A model generated the notes under the pieces. That model ran no database searches. It was not told the origin of the DNA and saw nothing but the letters and a program-made list of their open reading frames with translations. DNA of 33,409 bases. Source: CAZGCA01 sp964524145. GTDB lineage: Bacteria; Hydrogenedentota; CAZGCA01. Below, one piece after another: positions 15,972-23,969 of this stretch (position 1 is its first letter; every line of letters begins with the position of its first letter). The stretch spans positions 1-33,409 of the forward strand of contig CAZGCA010000067.1 in the NCBI GenBank assembly GCA_964524145.1, written 5' to 3'. Position numbers and translations under genes: made by a program.

Positions 15972-16982
15972 TCAGCGCTCCCTTATCTTCGCGACTCGCT
16001 CCGATCTGCGCGATCGTACGCCGCGAGGGGAAACGACGAAGTAGCGCATGGTACCGTTGATGGCGGCGGCGGTCGCCGTGTACGGAGTTGTGCCCCACGG
16101 GACAACGTCCTCACTGTCACGGTGCCAATGGCCGAAGATGAGGTAGTCGAGTGGATTGTCGACGAACAGGATGAGCTGGCTGCGCATGCCCTGGCCAATT
16201 TCGTAGCGGTGCGAGAACCCGACGACCCAGCGCGCGTGATCGAGCGTGCGCCGAAACACTTGGAGGTGTGCGTCCTGTTCGCCCCATTCAGATGCGAAAC
16301 TGCGGTCCTTCGTGTCGAATGAAATGTACCCGTCCTCACCAAACCAGAACATGTAGGTATCGGGACCGAAGAACTGTTCGTAATTGAGCCCCTGACGGTC
16401 GTGGTTGCCTGCGCACACATACGTTGGCAGCCTGCATCTGTCAAGCGCCTTCAGGAAGCTTCGGAACTGGTCCGCGTTGCCGTTCTCCGTCAGGTCGCCT
16501 GTGATCACGACAAACGCGGCATCCGATCCGTTCACGGCAGTGATGACATCTGAGAATATCGCGTCGGACTTCCGGGGGTTGCGGTTCGAACCGATATGTG
16601 TATCAGTCGGATGCGCGACCACGTAGGTCTTCGGGAACGACTCACGGACAAAGACCGACCGGCTGTTGCTGTCCGTCCGGTCGCCGGCAACCGCTTCGAG
16701 CGCATACGTCCCGATCGGCGCGTCGGCAGGAACCGTGCACGTGGCCCTCATCTTGCCGCCCGGCAGTGGCGTCCACGTTGCGTCCAAGGGGATCGTCTTC
16801 GGGCCTTCAAGCTTCAGTGACGTGGTCTTTTCCGTCACGAGAGCCTCGAACCGCGTGCCGGGTTTGACGATGACTGGTATGCCGTTGTTTGGTGTTTGGA
16901 TCAGCGCAAGCGTCCCGTCGGGCCCGCGGGCCAAGGCGGTCGTGGACAACAATGCAAACAGCAGCACCTGCAGGCGTTTCAT
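15972..16982 (-). CDS. Exported calcineurin-like metallophosphoesterase
   Basis: A 336-residue protein with a signal peptide (KRLQVLLFALLSTTALA). After an N-terminal beta-sandwich-like domain (about 20-120), the metallophosphoesterase domain shows all binuclear-metal motifs: PTDTHIGS (D-x-H), VVITGDLTENG, CAGNHDR, a SHRY histidine and IFGHWHRD (GHxH). The substrate could be a phosphodiester, nucleotide or lipid pyrophosphate. Its ATG overlaps the stop of the preceding propeller gene (ATGA, 16982-16979), and GGGTGAC just upstream of the ATG acts as ribosome binding site, so the two are translationally coupled and probably function together in the periplasm. Confidence 0.9.
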   Translation of the reverse strand: MKRLQVLLFALLSTTALARGPDGTLALIQTPNNGIPVIVKPGTRFEALVTEKTTSLKLEGPKTIPLDATWTPLPGGKMRATCTVPADAPIGTYALEAVAGDRTDSNSRSVFVRESFPKTYVVAHPTDTHIGSNRNPRKSDAIFSDVITAVNGSDAAFVVITGDLTENGNADQFRSFLKALDRCRLPTYVCAGNHDRQGLNYEQFFGPDTYMFWFGEDGYISFDTKDRSFASEWGEQDAHLQVFRRTLDHARWVVGFSHRYEIGQGMRSQLILFVDNPLDYLIFGHWHRDSEDVVPWGTTPYTATAAAINGTMRYFVVSPRGVRSRRSERVAKIRER

Positions 16983-17974
16983 TTTGTCACCCTGGGATTC
17001 CAAACGGGCATGAAATCGGGGCCAACGTGGTTGGTTATCCGTCGCACACGTGTTCCATGCGTGTCGGTAATGAAGAGTTCAGGGTCGCCCGTACGGTTCG
17101 ACACAAAAGCAATCCACTGCCCGTCGGGAGACCACGAAGGCGCCCAGTTGTCCGAATCGTGTGCCGCCGCTATTGGGAACACGCGGCGCGTGTCCGGGTC
17201 AACAGCGTAAACTCCCCGGCGTCCGCCGCGAAACGACTCGAACACGATCATTTTGCCGTCCGGTCGCCAGACCGGGTTCCAATCGGCCGTCGGATGGTTG
17301 CTGATGTCGCGGGCGCCATCTGTATAGGAGAATACGACAACTTCTCTATCCGACCCGTCGTTTGCTTCAAAAGCAATGGCTCGACCTGCGGGCCTCGGCT
17401 CGACCGCCCACGCTACCGACGGACCCTCGAACGGTACGGCCGTTGCAGGCACCGGTATTGCAGCGTGTTTGCTGACGGCATACATCTCGGTGGCGAGCGA
17501 ACCGTCATCTTCACTCACGCGGAGCGCGTAGAGCGAACGGTTGCCCGCCCAGACGGGTCGCAGAAAACCAGACAATCCCGCCCCCCATTCCTCCTCCATC
17601 CCGCCCGAGACGTCATAGACCACAACGTGCGATCCGTCCGAATACGCCAACCGCTTCCCGTCCGGAGACCACCGTGGCGAGTCGTGCCATGGTTGTTTGT
17701 GTTCTATCTCCTTCAAACCAGACCCGTCGGCGCCCACGATGTACACACTGTTGCCGCCTTCCACTTCCGAGACGAACGCGAGAGAATCCCCGGCCGGCGA
17801 CCACACCGGATTGTTGTCACGCCGCCCGCGGCCCACGCGGTTTATTGCACCTGTGGCCACGTCAGCCACGCATACGCAAAGGTCCTCTTGTTCGGTACCG
17901 GAGACGAAGGCAATCTGTCCGGAGGGAGCCGTTGCAGAGACCACAAGGCTGAGCAAGATGGCAGGCGTTAGCAT
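16979..17974 (-). CDS. Exported TolB-like WD40/PD40 beta-propeller protein
   Basis: A 331-residue protein with a hydrophobic leader (about 4-16) and five to six PD40 blades of the type 'NPVWSPDGKRIAFVS' (for example DNNPVWSPAGDSLAFVS, DSPRWSPDGKRLAYS, DWNPVWRPDGKMIVFES, NWAPSWSPDGQWIAFVS). The family includes the periplasmic TolB of the Tol-Pal system, but true TolB is about 430 residues with an N-terminal alpha/beta domain that is absent here, and no tol genes are adjacent. I therefore call it TolB-like only. It is the first gene of a coupled pair with the phosphoesterase and has a near-consensus promoter. It may present substrates or serve as an interaction platform for its partner. Confidence 0.85.
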   Translation of the reverse strand: MLTPAILLSLVVSATAPSGQIAFVSGTEQEDLCVCVADVATGAINRVGRGRRDNNPVWSPAGDSLAFVSEVEGGNSVYIVGADGSGLKEIEHKQPWHDSPRWSPDGKRLAYSDGSHVVVYDVSGGMEEEWGAGLSGFLRPVWAGNRSLYALRVSEDDGSLATEMYAVSKHAAIPVPATAVPFEGPSVAWAVEPRPAGRAIAFEANDGSDREVVVFSYTDGARDISNHPTADWNPVWRPDGKMIVFESFRGGRRGVYAVDPDTRRVFPIAAAHDSDNWAPSWSPDGQWIAFVSNRTGDPELFITDTHGTRVRRITNHVGPDFMPVWNPRVTK

Positions 17975-18081
17975 GAGCTAATCCTATCAGGTCCCTCAAC
18001 CAAGGTCAAAACGTGCAAACGGCCACATGACGGGGCCACGATATCCAATGTTCCACTTCCTCCGCGGGCTAGTTTGCAGAT

Positions 18082-18110
18082 AGTATACTTGCCGATACGC
18101 ATTCTGTCAA
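18082..18110 (-). promoter_or_regulatory. Near-perfect sigma70 promoter of the propeller/phosphoesterase pair
   Basis: On the minus strand: TTGACA (18110-18105), 17-bp spacer, TATACT (18087-18082). Expected start about 18075, giving a leader of about 100 nt before the start codon at 17974. Confidence 0.8.
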
Positions 18111-18136
18111 CGATTGTCTGGCTGTTACGGTCCGCC

Positions 18137-18166
18137 TGGACAAACCACGGACGTGACATGTATCAT
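18137..18166 (+). promoter_or_regulatory. Probable promoter of the prepilin-like gene
   Basis: TGGACA (18137-18142), 18-bp spacer, TATCAT (18161-18166). It diverges from the minus-strand promoter; the two -35 boxes are 26 bp apart. Confidence 0.5.
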
Positions 18167-18243
18167 CACATCCCGCAGACGTTGCGGCATACACTCTCGG
18201 TAGAAGGTGTCCTTCTGTACCACGTGAGGCAAGAAGCTTGGGC

Positions 18244-19161
18244 ATGAACCGCACACATAAGGGATTCACGCTCATCGAGTTACTTGTTGTCATCGCGATT
18301 ATTGGCATCCTTGCGGGCATATTGTTGCCTGCATTGGCGCGTGCGCGCGAAGCAGCTCGCCGTGCGTCGTGCGCCAGCAATCTGAGACAGTTGGGCCTTT
18401 CGTTGTTGATGTACGCGAGCGAACACGGAGGAAGATGCCCGCACCGGCAGGTGTACAATGTCTTTGGCGACCTAAGTGTTGAGATGATGTTTAACGGTCG
18501 GGCGATGATCCCCGAGTATCTTGACGACTACAATGTCGTATGGTGTCCCTCCTGGGGTGCGTCGCGCGGCCCGCTCGAGCGGTACGACGAGGGGAAAGGT
18601 GACGGTGACGGAACCATCGAGCCCGAGGAGATCGGACAGGAACCCTATCATTACACCGGGTGGGTGATACTCGACGACAGGAATATCATCGGGGACGGCA
18701 AACTGGGCCAACGTGGGAGCGGTCCGAACGGCCGATGGGAAGAAGACGAATACAACGGTTCCACGCCGTGGGGCGAACTCGCGCGAGAGAACTTCCAACC
18801 CTCACGTCACACAGTCCCCGGGCAGGCAAGCGACGACGACTACGATTTCTCGACGACGTGGCCCGGCTCGCAGGCAGGTGGCGGCAGCACCCTTTACCGG
18901 TTGCGCGAGGGCATCGAGCGTTTCCTGGTATCGGACATCAACCACCCGGCACGTGGCACGGTCGCCGCGAGCGACCTGCCCGTCATGTGGGACCACGTCT
19001 CGACGAAGACCATCGATTTCTCCCATATACCGGCGGGCGGCAACGTCCTCTACCTCGACGGACACATCGAGTTTCTTCACTATCCCTGCGGGCGGTTCCC
19101 GTTCACCGAGGATAGCAGCCGCATACTTGGGCGCTACGGTAAACCGTTCGACGGCTTCTGA
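18244..19161 (+). CDS. Prepilin-like protein with type IV N-methylation site and H-X-DG block
   Basis: A 305-residue protein. The N-terminus has the type IV/type II secretion prepilin motif (KGFTLIELLVVIAIIGIL) with glycine before the cleavage site, Glu at +5 and a long hydrophobic helix. The mature part carries a SNLRQLGLSL segment typical of the 'prepilin-type N-terminal cleavage / H-X9-DG' proteins abundant in Planctomycetota and relatives, and near the end HIPAGGNVLYLDGHIEF, an H-x10-DG version of that motif. The body contains a Ser/Gly/Asp-rich loop region. It should be processed by a prepilin peptidase and displayed on the cell surface; partners are not nearby. Start: ATG at 18244 with AAGAAG seven bases upstream, while a TTG at 18238 with GAGG nine bases upstream is an alternative adding two residues. 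Confidence 0.85.
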   Translation: MNRTHKGFTLIELLVVIAIIGILAGILLPALARAREAARRASCASNLRQLGLSLLMYASEHGGRCPHRQVYNVFGDLSVEMMFNGRAMIPEYLDDYNVVWCPSWGASRGPLERYDEGKGDGDGTIEPEEIGQEPYHYTGWVILDDRNIIGDGKLGQRGSGPNGRWEEDEYNGSTPWGELARENFQPSRHTVPGQASDDDYDFSTTWPGSQAGGGSTLYRLREGIERFLVSDINHPARGTVAASDLPVMWDHVSTKTIDFSHIPAGGNVLYLDGHIEFLHYPCGRFPFTEDSSRILGRYGKPFDGF

Positions 19162-19201
19162 GCATGGTCTTCGCACCGGTAAGTGACGCTTTGCCTCACC
19201 T

Positions 19202-19253
19202 CGGCAACCGTGCAACGTGCCACTTGCCGTTGCGGTGCAATCCCTACTATAGT
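19202..19253 (+). promoter_or_regulatory. Sigma70-type promoter with overlapping inverted repeats
   Basis: TTGCCG (19224-19229), 18-bp spacer, TATAGT (19248-19253). The -35 hexamer pairs with CGGCAA at 19202-19207 (16-base spacing), and GCAACG / CGTTGC nearby form a second inverted repeat, both possible operator sites. Confidence 0.5.
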
Positions 19254-19321
19254 ACGGGTGTGAAGCGTTCGGAAGGCCTACTGAGCCTTTTCGGATCGCT
19301 TCTCGTGGACAAGGAGGAAGA

Positions 19322-21844
19322 ATGATGCTACTTCGAAGATGTGCCGGTGTTCTTGCAATTGCGATAATCGTTTCAACGACCGGATCGAATGCGGCCGACT
19401 GGCCTGGACCGACTGCCGACGGCTATTTGCTTCCCAACGGATGGCGGCTTACGCCGGTTGGCAAGACGATTCCTACTGAGGATCTTCTGCTGAACCTATT
19501 GCCGTCGCCGGACGGTCGAGTTGTGGTCGCCTTGACGTGCGGCTATAACCCGCACGGATTGGTGGTCATTGATGTCGAGACGGATGAGACGGCCCAGCGA
19601 ATTCCGGTGCCAACGGCGTGGTTTGGGCTGGCCTGGCATCCCGACGGGACCAAGCTCTATGTCTCCGGCGGCAACAACAGCTCTAAGGAGGGTATCCGCG
19701 CACCGGTATACGTGTTCGGCTACGAGAACGGTCGCCTCACTGAGGAACCGCTGGCTAACTTGTTGGATGAAACACCCCCGGAACGGGTGTTCTGGTCGGG
19801 ACTCGCACACCATCCCGTAAAGGATCTGCTCTTCGCCGCGAATCGTACAGCAGATCACGTGGTCGTGTTTGACACCGCTACTCTAACGGTGGTCGGGCGC
19901 ATCCCTACGGAACAGAACCCGTACGACCTGGTGGTCAGCCCTGACGGAAAGACCCTGTACAGCTCCAACTGGGGCAGCGACACCGTGACCGTCATCGATA
20001 CGGAAACGTCACAGGTGACAGCGACCATAGGCGTCGGCGATAATCCGAACGATATCGCACTCAGCAGAGACGGCCGTCTGTTCGTCTGTTGCTCGAACGA
20101 CAACACTGTCGTGGTACTTGACACTTCCACGGAGCAGCCGGTCGAGACGATCGTGACCTCCCTCTACCCGCGAGCGCCGGAAGGGTCTACCCCGAACGCG
20201 CTGGCGTTCGACCCCTCCGAGAGAACCCTCTACGTCGCCAATGCCGATAACAACAATGTCTGTGTTGTGGATGTTGCGGAGCCGGGCGAAAGCACGGTGC
20301 TCGGGTTTCTGCCTGCCGGATGGTACCCATCCGCTGTGGCGGTGGAACCCAAGGGCAAGAAACTCTACATCGGCAATAGCAAAGGAATCGTCTCCCAGGC
20401 GACTCCTTTAGGACCCAACAGCCCCAAGAGACTCGCCACAGACGCTTCGCACACCGTCAAATCGTTGATGAAAGGTGCAATCAATATCGTGGACATACTT
20501 CGATATCGTTGGAGGTTGCGGACCCTGACGAAACAGGCGTACATGAACTGCCCGTACAACGACGATATGCTCGCAGCGGCGAGACCTGCGACAACCGGTC
20601 CTTCAGTAATACCGAGCAAGGTGGGGCAAGGGTCACCGATCACGCACGTCATCTATATCATCAAAGAGAACCGCACGTACGATCAGATATTTGGCGACTT
20701 GCCGCAGGGGAACGGCGATCCGGGACTGGCAATCTTCGGGCGAAACATAACCCCTAACCATCACGCGATCGCAGAGCAGTTCGTTCTGTTCGACAACCTT
20801 TACTGCGACGCTGAGGTGAGCTGGGACGGCCATCAGTGGTCGAACGCAGCGTACGCCACGGATTTCACGGAGAAGTACTGGCCGGCGACATACGCAGGAC
20901 GAAGCGACGCACCCATCTCGATGGCCACGATGCCACATTCCGGGTACATCTGGGATCAGTGTTTCAGGAAAGGGCTCACGTACCGCAGCTATGGCGAGTT
21001 CGCCGAGCGGGCGAAAGAGGGCAAGCCCCACTGGACCCAGCGGCCCGCCAACTCGCTTGGCTCACCGATGGGTGAAGGCGGGGTTATGGAACCTATCGTC
21101 CCGGTCATAAGTACCTTGCACGGTCATATCGCACCGCATTACTTGTGCTGGGATGCACGCGATTACGAGAACGCGGCGGAGTTCATCCGCGAGTTTGACG
21201 AGTACGAGAAGCACTATGACAGCCCTGATCCGATCAAACGATTGCCCAACTTCATTGTGATGGCGCTCCCGGAGGACCACACGTACGGGACCAGTCCGGA
21301 TCTGCCAACGCCGCGGGCCTGCGTTGCCAGCAACGATTACGGTCTCGGGATGATCGTCGACCGCGTAAGCCACAGCAAGTACTGGCCCGAGGTGGCGATC
21401 TTCGTCATTGAAGATGATGCCCAGGACGGGCCGGACCACGTTGACGCCCGACGGACGGTCGGTCTGGTCGCCAGCCCGTACTGCCGTCGAGGTATCGTCG
21501 ACAGCACGCTGTACACAACAAGCTCGATGTTGCGCACAATCGAACTGCTGCTCGGCCTCCAACCGATGAGCCAATACGACGCCGCTGCGACACCGATGTA
21601 CGCAGCGTTCAGCGATACGCTCAACCTGACGCCCTACACGCTTATCGAGCCTCTCATCGACATTCACGAAAAGAACACCGAGACAACGTGGGGAGCCAAG
21701 AAATCCCTCGAAATGGACTTCTCGACTTACGACCGGTGCCCGATGTTCGCTCTAAACGAGATCATATGGAAAAGCGTCAAAGGCCCTGAATCCGATATGC
21801 CGGTGCCGATTCATCGCTTCCAGGTTGCGACGTTGCGTGACTGA
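19322..21844 (+). CDS. Exported bifunctional YVTN beta-propeller / phosphoesterase-family protein
   Basis: An 840-residue exported protein (hydrophobic segment 6-20, then SNAADWPG). Residues about 45-370 form a YVTN/YncE-like propeller with repeats such as PYDLVVSPDGKTLYSSNWGSDTVTVID. Residues about 438-830 match the phosphoesterase family (PF04185, related to phospholipase C, acid and alkaline phosphatases): IKENRTYDQIFGD with E449 and T452, YCDAEVSWDGHQWSNAAY, and IEDDAQDGPDHVDARRT (D698/D699, H706, D708) as expected for the metal site, followed by VASPYCRRG. It probably hydrolyses a phosphoester outside the cytoplasm. The start at 19322 is shown, with AAGGAGG four bases upstream; ATG at 19325 would be equally or better spaced (seven). 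It is a single-gene unit with its own promoter. Confidence 0.9.
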   Translation: MMLLRRCAGVLAIAIIVSTTGSNAADWPGPTADGYLLPNGWRLTPVGKTIPTEDLLLNLLPSPDGRVVVALTCGYNPHGLVVIDVETDETAQRIPVPTAWFGLAWHPDGTKLYVSGGNNSSKEGIRAPVYVFGYENGRLTEEPLANLLDETPPERVFWSGLAHHPVKDLLFAANRTADHVVVFDTATLTVVGRIPTEQNPYDLVVSPDGKTLYSSNWGSDTVTVIDTETSQVTATIGVGDNPNDIALSRDGRLFVCCSNDNTVVVLDTSTEQPVETIVTSLYPRAPEGSTPNALAFDPSERTLYVANADNNNVCVVDVAEPGESTVLGFLPAGWYPSAVAVEPKGKKLYIGNSKGIVSQATPLGPNSPKRLATDASHTVKSLMKGAINIVDILRYRWRLRTLTKQAYMNCPYNDDMLAAARPATTGPSVIPSKVGQGSPITHVIYIIKENRTYDQIFGDLPQGNGDPGLAIFGRNITPNHHAIAEQFVLFDNLYCDAEVSWDGHQWSNAAYATDFTEKYWPATYAGRSDAPISMATMPHSGYIWDQCFRKGLTYRSYGEFAERAKEGKPHWTQRPANSLGSPMGEGGVMEPIVPVISTLHGHIAPHYLCWDARDYENAAEFIREFDEYEKHYDSPDPIKRLPNFIVMALPEDHTYGTSPDLPTPRACVASNDYGLGMIVDRVSHSKYWPEVAIFVIEDDAQDGPDHVDARRTVGLVASPYCRRGIVDSTLYTTSSMLRTIELLLGLQPMSQYDAAATPMYAAFSDTLNLTPYTLIEPLIDIHEKNTETTWGAKKSLEMDFSTYDRCPMFALNEIIWKSVKGPESDMPVPIHRFQVATLRD

Positions 21845-21950
21845 CGGACTGTCGTGGTAAGGAGCGACCGGGAACAACGATGACTTCCTCGCAAGCCCCT
21901 GGGCAGGAGCACCTCGACCACGCCTTGTCATGACTTGGCCTCTCGTTTCG

Positions 21951-22766
21951 CTACGGCTGCCTTGCCGCCGGAGATGCTGTCGGAGATCTGCGAAAACAAT
22001 TCAAGATAGTACCCCAGTGCTCTTCTGAGTCTGCCTTGGTGTTTTCCCAGACGCACCCTTGGCCGATCTTCGCCTTGACAGTGGTTGTGGCAGGGTCGTC
22101 GCTCTTGAAGACGAGTACTGAACTATGGGTTGGGGTGGATTCGCCCTGATCCTCCGACTGCACGTAATGAAGGCACACATCCCCTGGACCCGCTTCGTTC
22201 CAAGTCACTTGCAGGTACTCATTTCCTTTGTAGAAAGGCGTGGGATCGGTTACCCACAAGTCGCATTCTTCAATTCCGCCGGTTTGTGCGAGCGCGTACG
22301 CGTGGCAGTTGTATTTGAAACTTGCCGGCCCCAGCCAGTTGTCCGGGTCACGAGTTGCATAAGGCTTGTGCTTATAGTAGAAACTGCGGGCCTGTTCGCT
22401 CTCCTTGGGAGAGAGGTCCGTGGCCGAAGTCGGTGGGCTCGCATCGAGGTTTGGCTGGAGATGCGCATGCTTGACTCTCGTTCCGTCAGGCGTAGCACAG
22501 CACCACGGTGTAGAGGGCGGCCAGCAGGTCGTCTTCTTCGTGTCGTTGTGTAGCCCGAGGTACTTGTCCTTCCAGCCGATGAAGCGGTATGGCGGTTCGG
22601 TCTCGCAAAGACCGACGCTCTTTAGCTCAAGACCATGGGCGGTAGACGTCCAGGCGGCGACGGAGCCAAGTATGGCGGCCCAACCGAATATGAGACGGCG
22701 GACAGAGACGCGCGAGGCGGCCCATGCGGTCTCACCCGGTTGTAATCGTCTTCGAATAACCCGCAT
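21951..22766 (-). CDS. Putative exported papain-fold (CHAP/NlpC-like) protein
   Basis: A 271-residue protein with a very basic N-terminus and a hydrophobic segment (about 23-43, ending STAHGLE), consistent with a signal or anchor. Residues about 50-120 are Cys/Pro-rich. The rest has an order of elements typical of papain-like peptidoglycan hydrolases and CHAP domains: a cysteine at the start of a helix (YNCHAYAL, C154), then a GPGDVCLHY strand (D196), then THSSVLV with H214 as the likely partner, then a GQGCVWENT segment. Overall homology to a named family was not recognised, so enzymatic function is inferred only from this pattern. It follows the 324-residue gene by ten bases, with GGGAAG as ribosome site, so the two are co-transcribed. 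Confidence 0.6.
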   Translation of the reverse strand: MRVIRRRLQPGETAWAASRVSVRRLIFGWAAILGSVAAWTSTAHGLELKSVGLCETEPPYRFIGWKDKYLGLHNDTKKTTCWPPSTPWCCATPDGTRVKHAHLQPNLDASPPTSATDLSPKESEQARSFYYKHKPYATRDPDNWLGPASFKYNCHAYALAQTGGIEECDLWVTDPTPFYKGNEYLQVTWNEAGPGDVCLHYVQSEDQGESTPTHSSVLVFKSDDPATTTVKAKIGQGCVWENTKADSEEHWGTILNCFRRSPTASPAARQP

Positions 22767-22776
22767 GACGTCTTCC

Positions 22777-23751
22777 CTATTTCCCCTTCATGATCTGCCG
22801 GGGAATCCGCTCAACTCCCGCCTCGACAAAGTCGGTCGCAAACCGCAGAATCCTGTTCTGATTCTCGTATAGGTCTCGTAAGCCGCCTTCATCAGATTCC
22901 ACGTAAGCCCTGAACGCGGCCAGTACGCGCTGCTGTTCTTGGTTGGCTTTGCTCCCGAGGTCTCCGCGTAAGACATACAACGACAAGAAGTGTCTGGCCG
23001 CAAACGCCAGCGTGATACCGTGGTCGCAGAGAACCCATTCATCAGGCGCGGCACTGACTCCCACCAGATCCAGGTGTTTGCGGATGGCCGACTGGTTTCG
23101 AAGGTGCATTCGGACGATCAGATCGAGCGTTGCGGCGTTATCGTCCAGCATCGTCAACAAATAGGGGTAGGCCACGCCGCCGTCATGATGCATGGCCGAA
23201 AGCGTGTACGGCTGGCCGGGCAGAACGAAGTCCGGTAGTTCCTCCACATAGATGCGGCACATCTCCTCGACCAGGCGCAAAAGCATGCGCCGCTCGTCCT
23301 CCGTCCCGTTGAGCGCCACATTCATGAGTTTCTGCGCTCGCGGCTCCCGGTGAATCATGCAAAGGAAAAGCACCGCGTCTCGCTTCTCATCGACGAGGCG
23401 CTTGCTGTCGCGCAGCTTTCGCACGGTCTCCGCCAACGTTTCCGTTGCCGCTTCCGCTGCCTCCTCGCGCAATCGACGCTCGTATGCAGTCGCTTTGGCG
23501 GCGTCGACGGGCGACCAGTCCGTTCCCAGGGCTTCATCCAGGTCGCGCTGCACCCGCTGGAGCCCTTCATCCTCCGCTGTCTCGTACTGAAAGGGGTTTC
23601 TCGAGAAATTCCTGTAGCCGGCCTGTGTGACCGTTTTGCGCGAATCGCATCCGTTTACAATCAGAATCAGGGCTGCTGCTGCCAGTTGTAGGATAGTGAC
23701 CGCGACTTCTACACGGCGTGGTTTTCTTGGTTTCTCAACATCCATTCTCAT
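22777..23751 (-). CDS. Putative lipoprotein of unknown function
   Basis: A 324-residue protein. A short charged N-terminus is followed by a hydrophobic helix (about 19-33) ending in ILIVNGCDSRK, resembling a lipobox with Cys at +1 (the -2 Asn is atypical). The mature part is largely helical with charged heptad-like stretches (REEAAEAATETLAETVRKL, about 90-110) and resembles HEAT-type or coiled helical scaffolds, without recognised motifs. It heads a two-gene unit with the papain-like protein. No clear promoter lies upstream; the 218-base gap holds an inverted repeat at 23797-23824. Start at 23751 with AAAGGA 12 bases upstream; ATG at 23745 is an alternative. Confidence 0.6.
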   Translation of the reverse strand: MRMDVEKPRKPRRVEVAVTILQLAAAALILIVNGCDSRKTVTQAGYRNFSRNPFQYETAEDEGLQRVQRDLDEALGTDWSPVDAAKATAYERRLREEAAEAATETLAETVRKLRDSKRLVDEKRDAVLFLCMIHREPRAQKLMNVALNGTEDERRMLLRLVEEMCRIYVEELPDFVLPGQPYTLSAMHHDGGVAYPYLLTMLDDNAATLDLIVRMHLRNQSAIRKHLDLVGVSAAPDEWVLCDHGITLAFAARHFLSLYVLRGDLGSKANQEQQRVLAAFRAYVESDEGGLRDLYENQNRILRFATDFVEAGVERIPRQIMKGK

Positions 23752-23796
23752 TGATTTTCATATCCTTTGAACACGCTTCCCCCTGAAGCACCCGTG

Positions 23797-23824
23797 ACAA
23801 TCGCACGATTCTATGTTCGATTGT
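23797..23824. other. Inverted repeat in the gap upstream of the lipoprotein gene
   Basis: ACAATCG (23797-23803) and CGATTGT (23818-23824) flank ACGATTCTATGTT. On the minus strand the centre contains TAGAAT, a possible -10, but no good -35 lies at the expected spacing. It could be an operator. Confidence 0.25.
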
Positions 23825-23969
23825 ACGCGGTGAGATCTCATCTTGCTTGCCTCCCTTCTCCTGAAGTATACATCGTCAACGGTGCCGTTGGCCAGCCTTT
23901 AGCGACAGGAACCGGGTGGGCAACTTATTTGCACGAAAGGGAATGGACAGAGGTGCTCCTGCAGCTTTT

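Noticed and set aside
15804..16322. 172-codon plus-strand frame opposite the metallophosphoesterase end
   Set aside because: Overlaps the C-terminal GHxH region antisense; no family similarity and no ribosome site.
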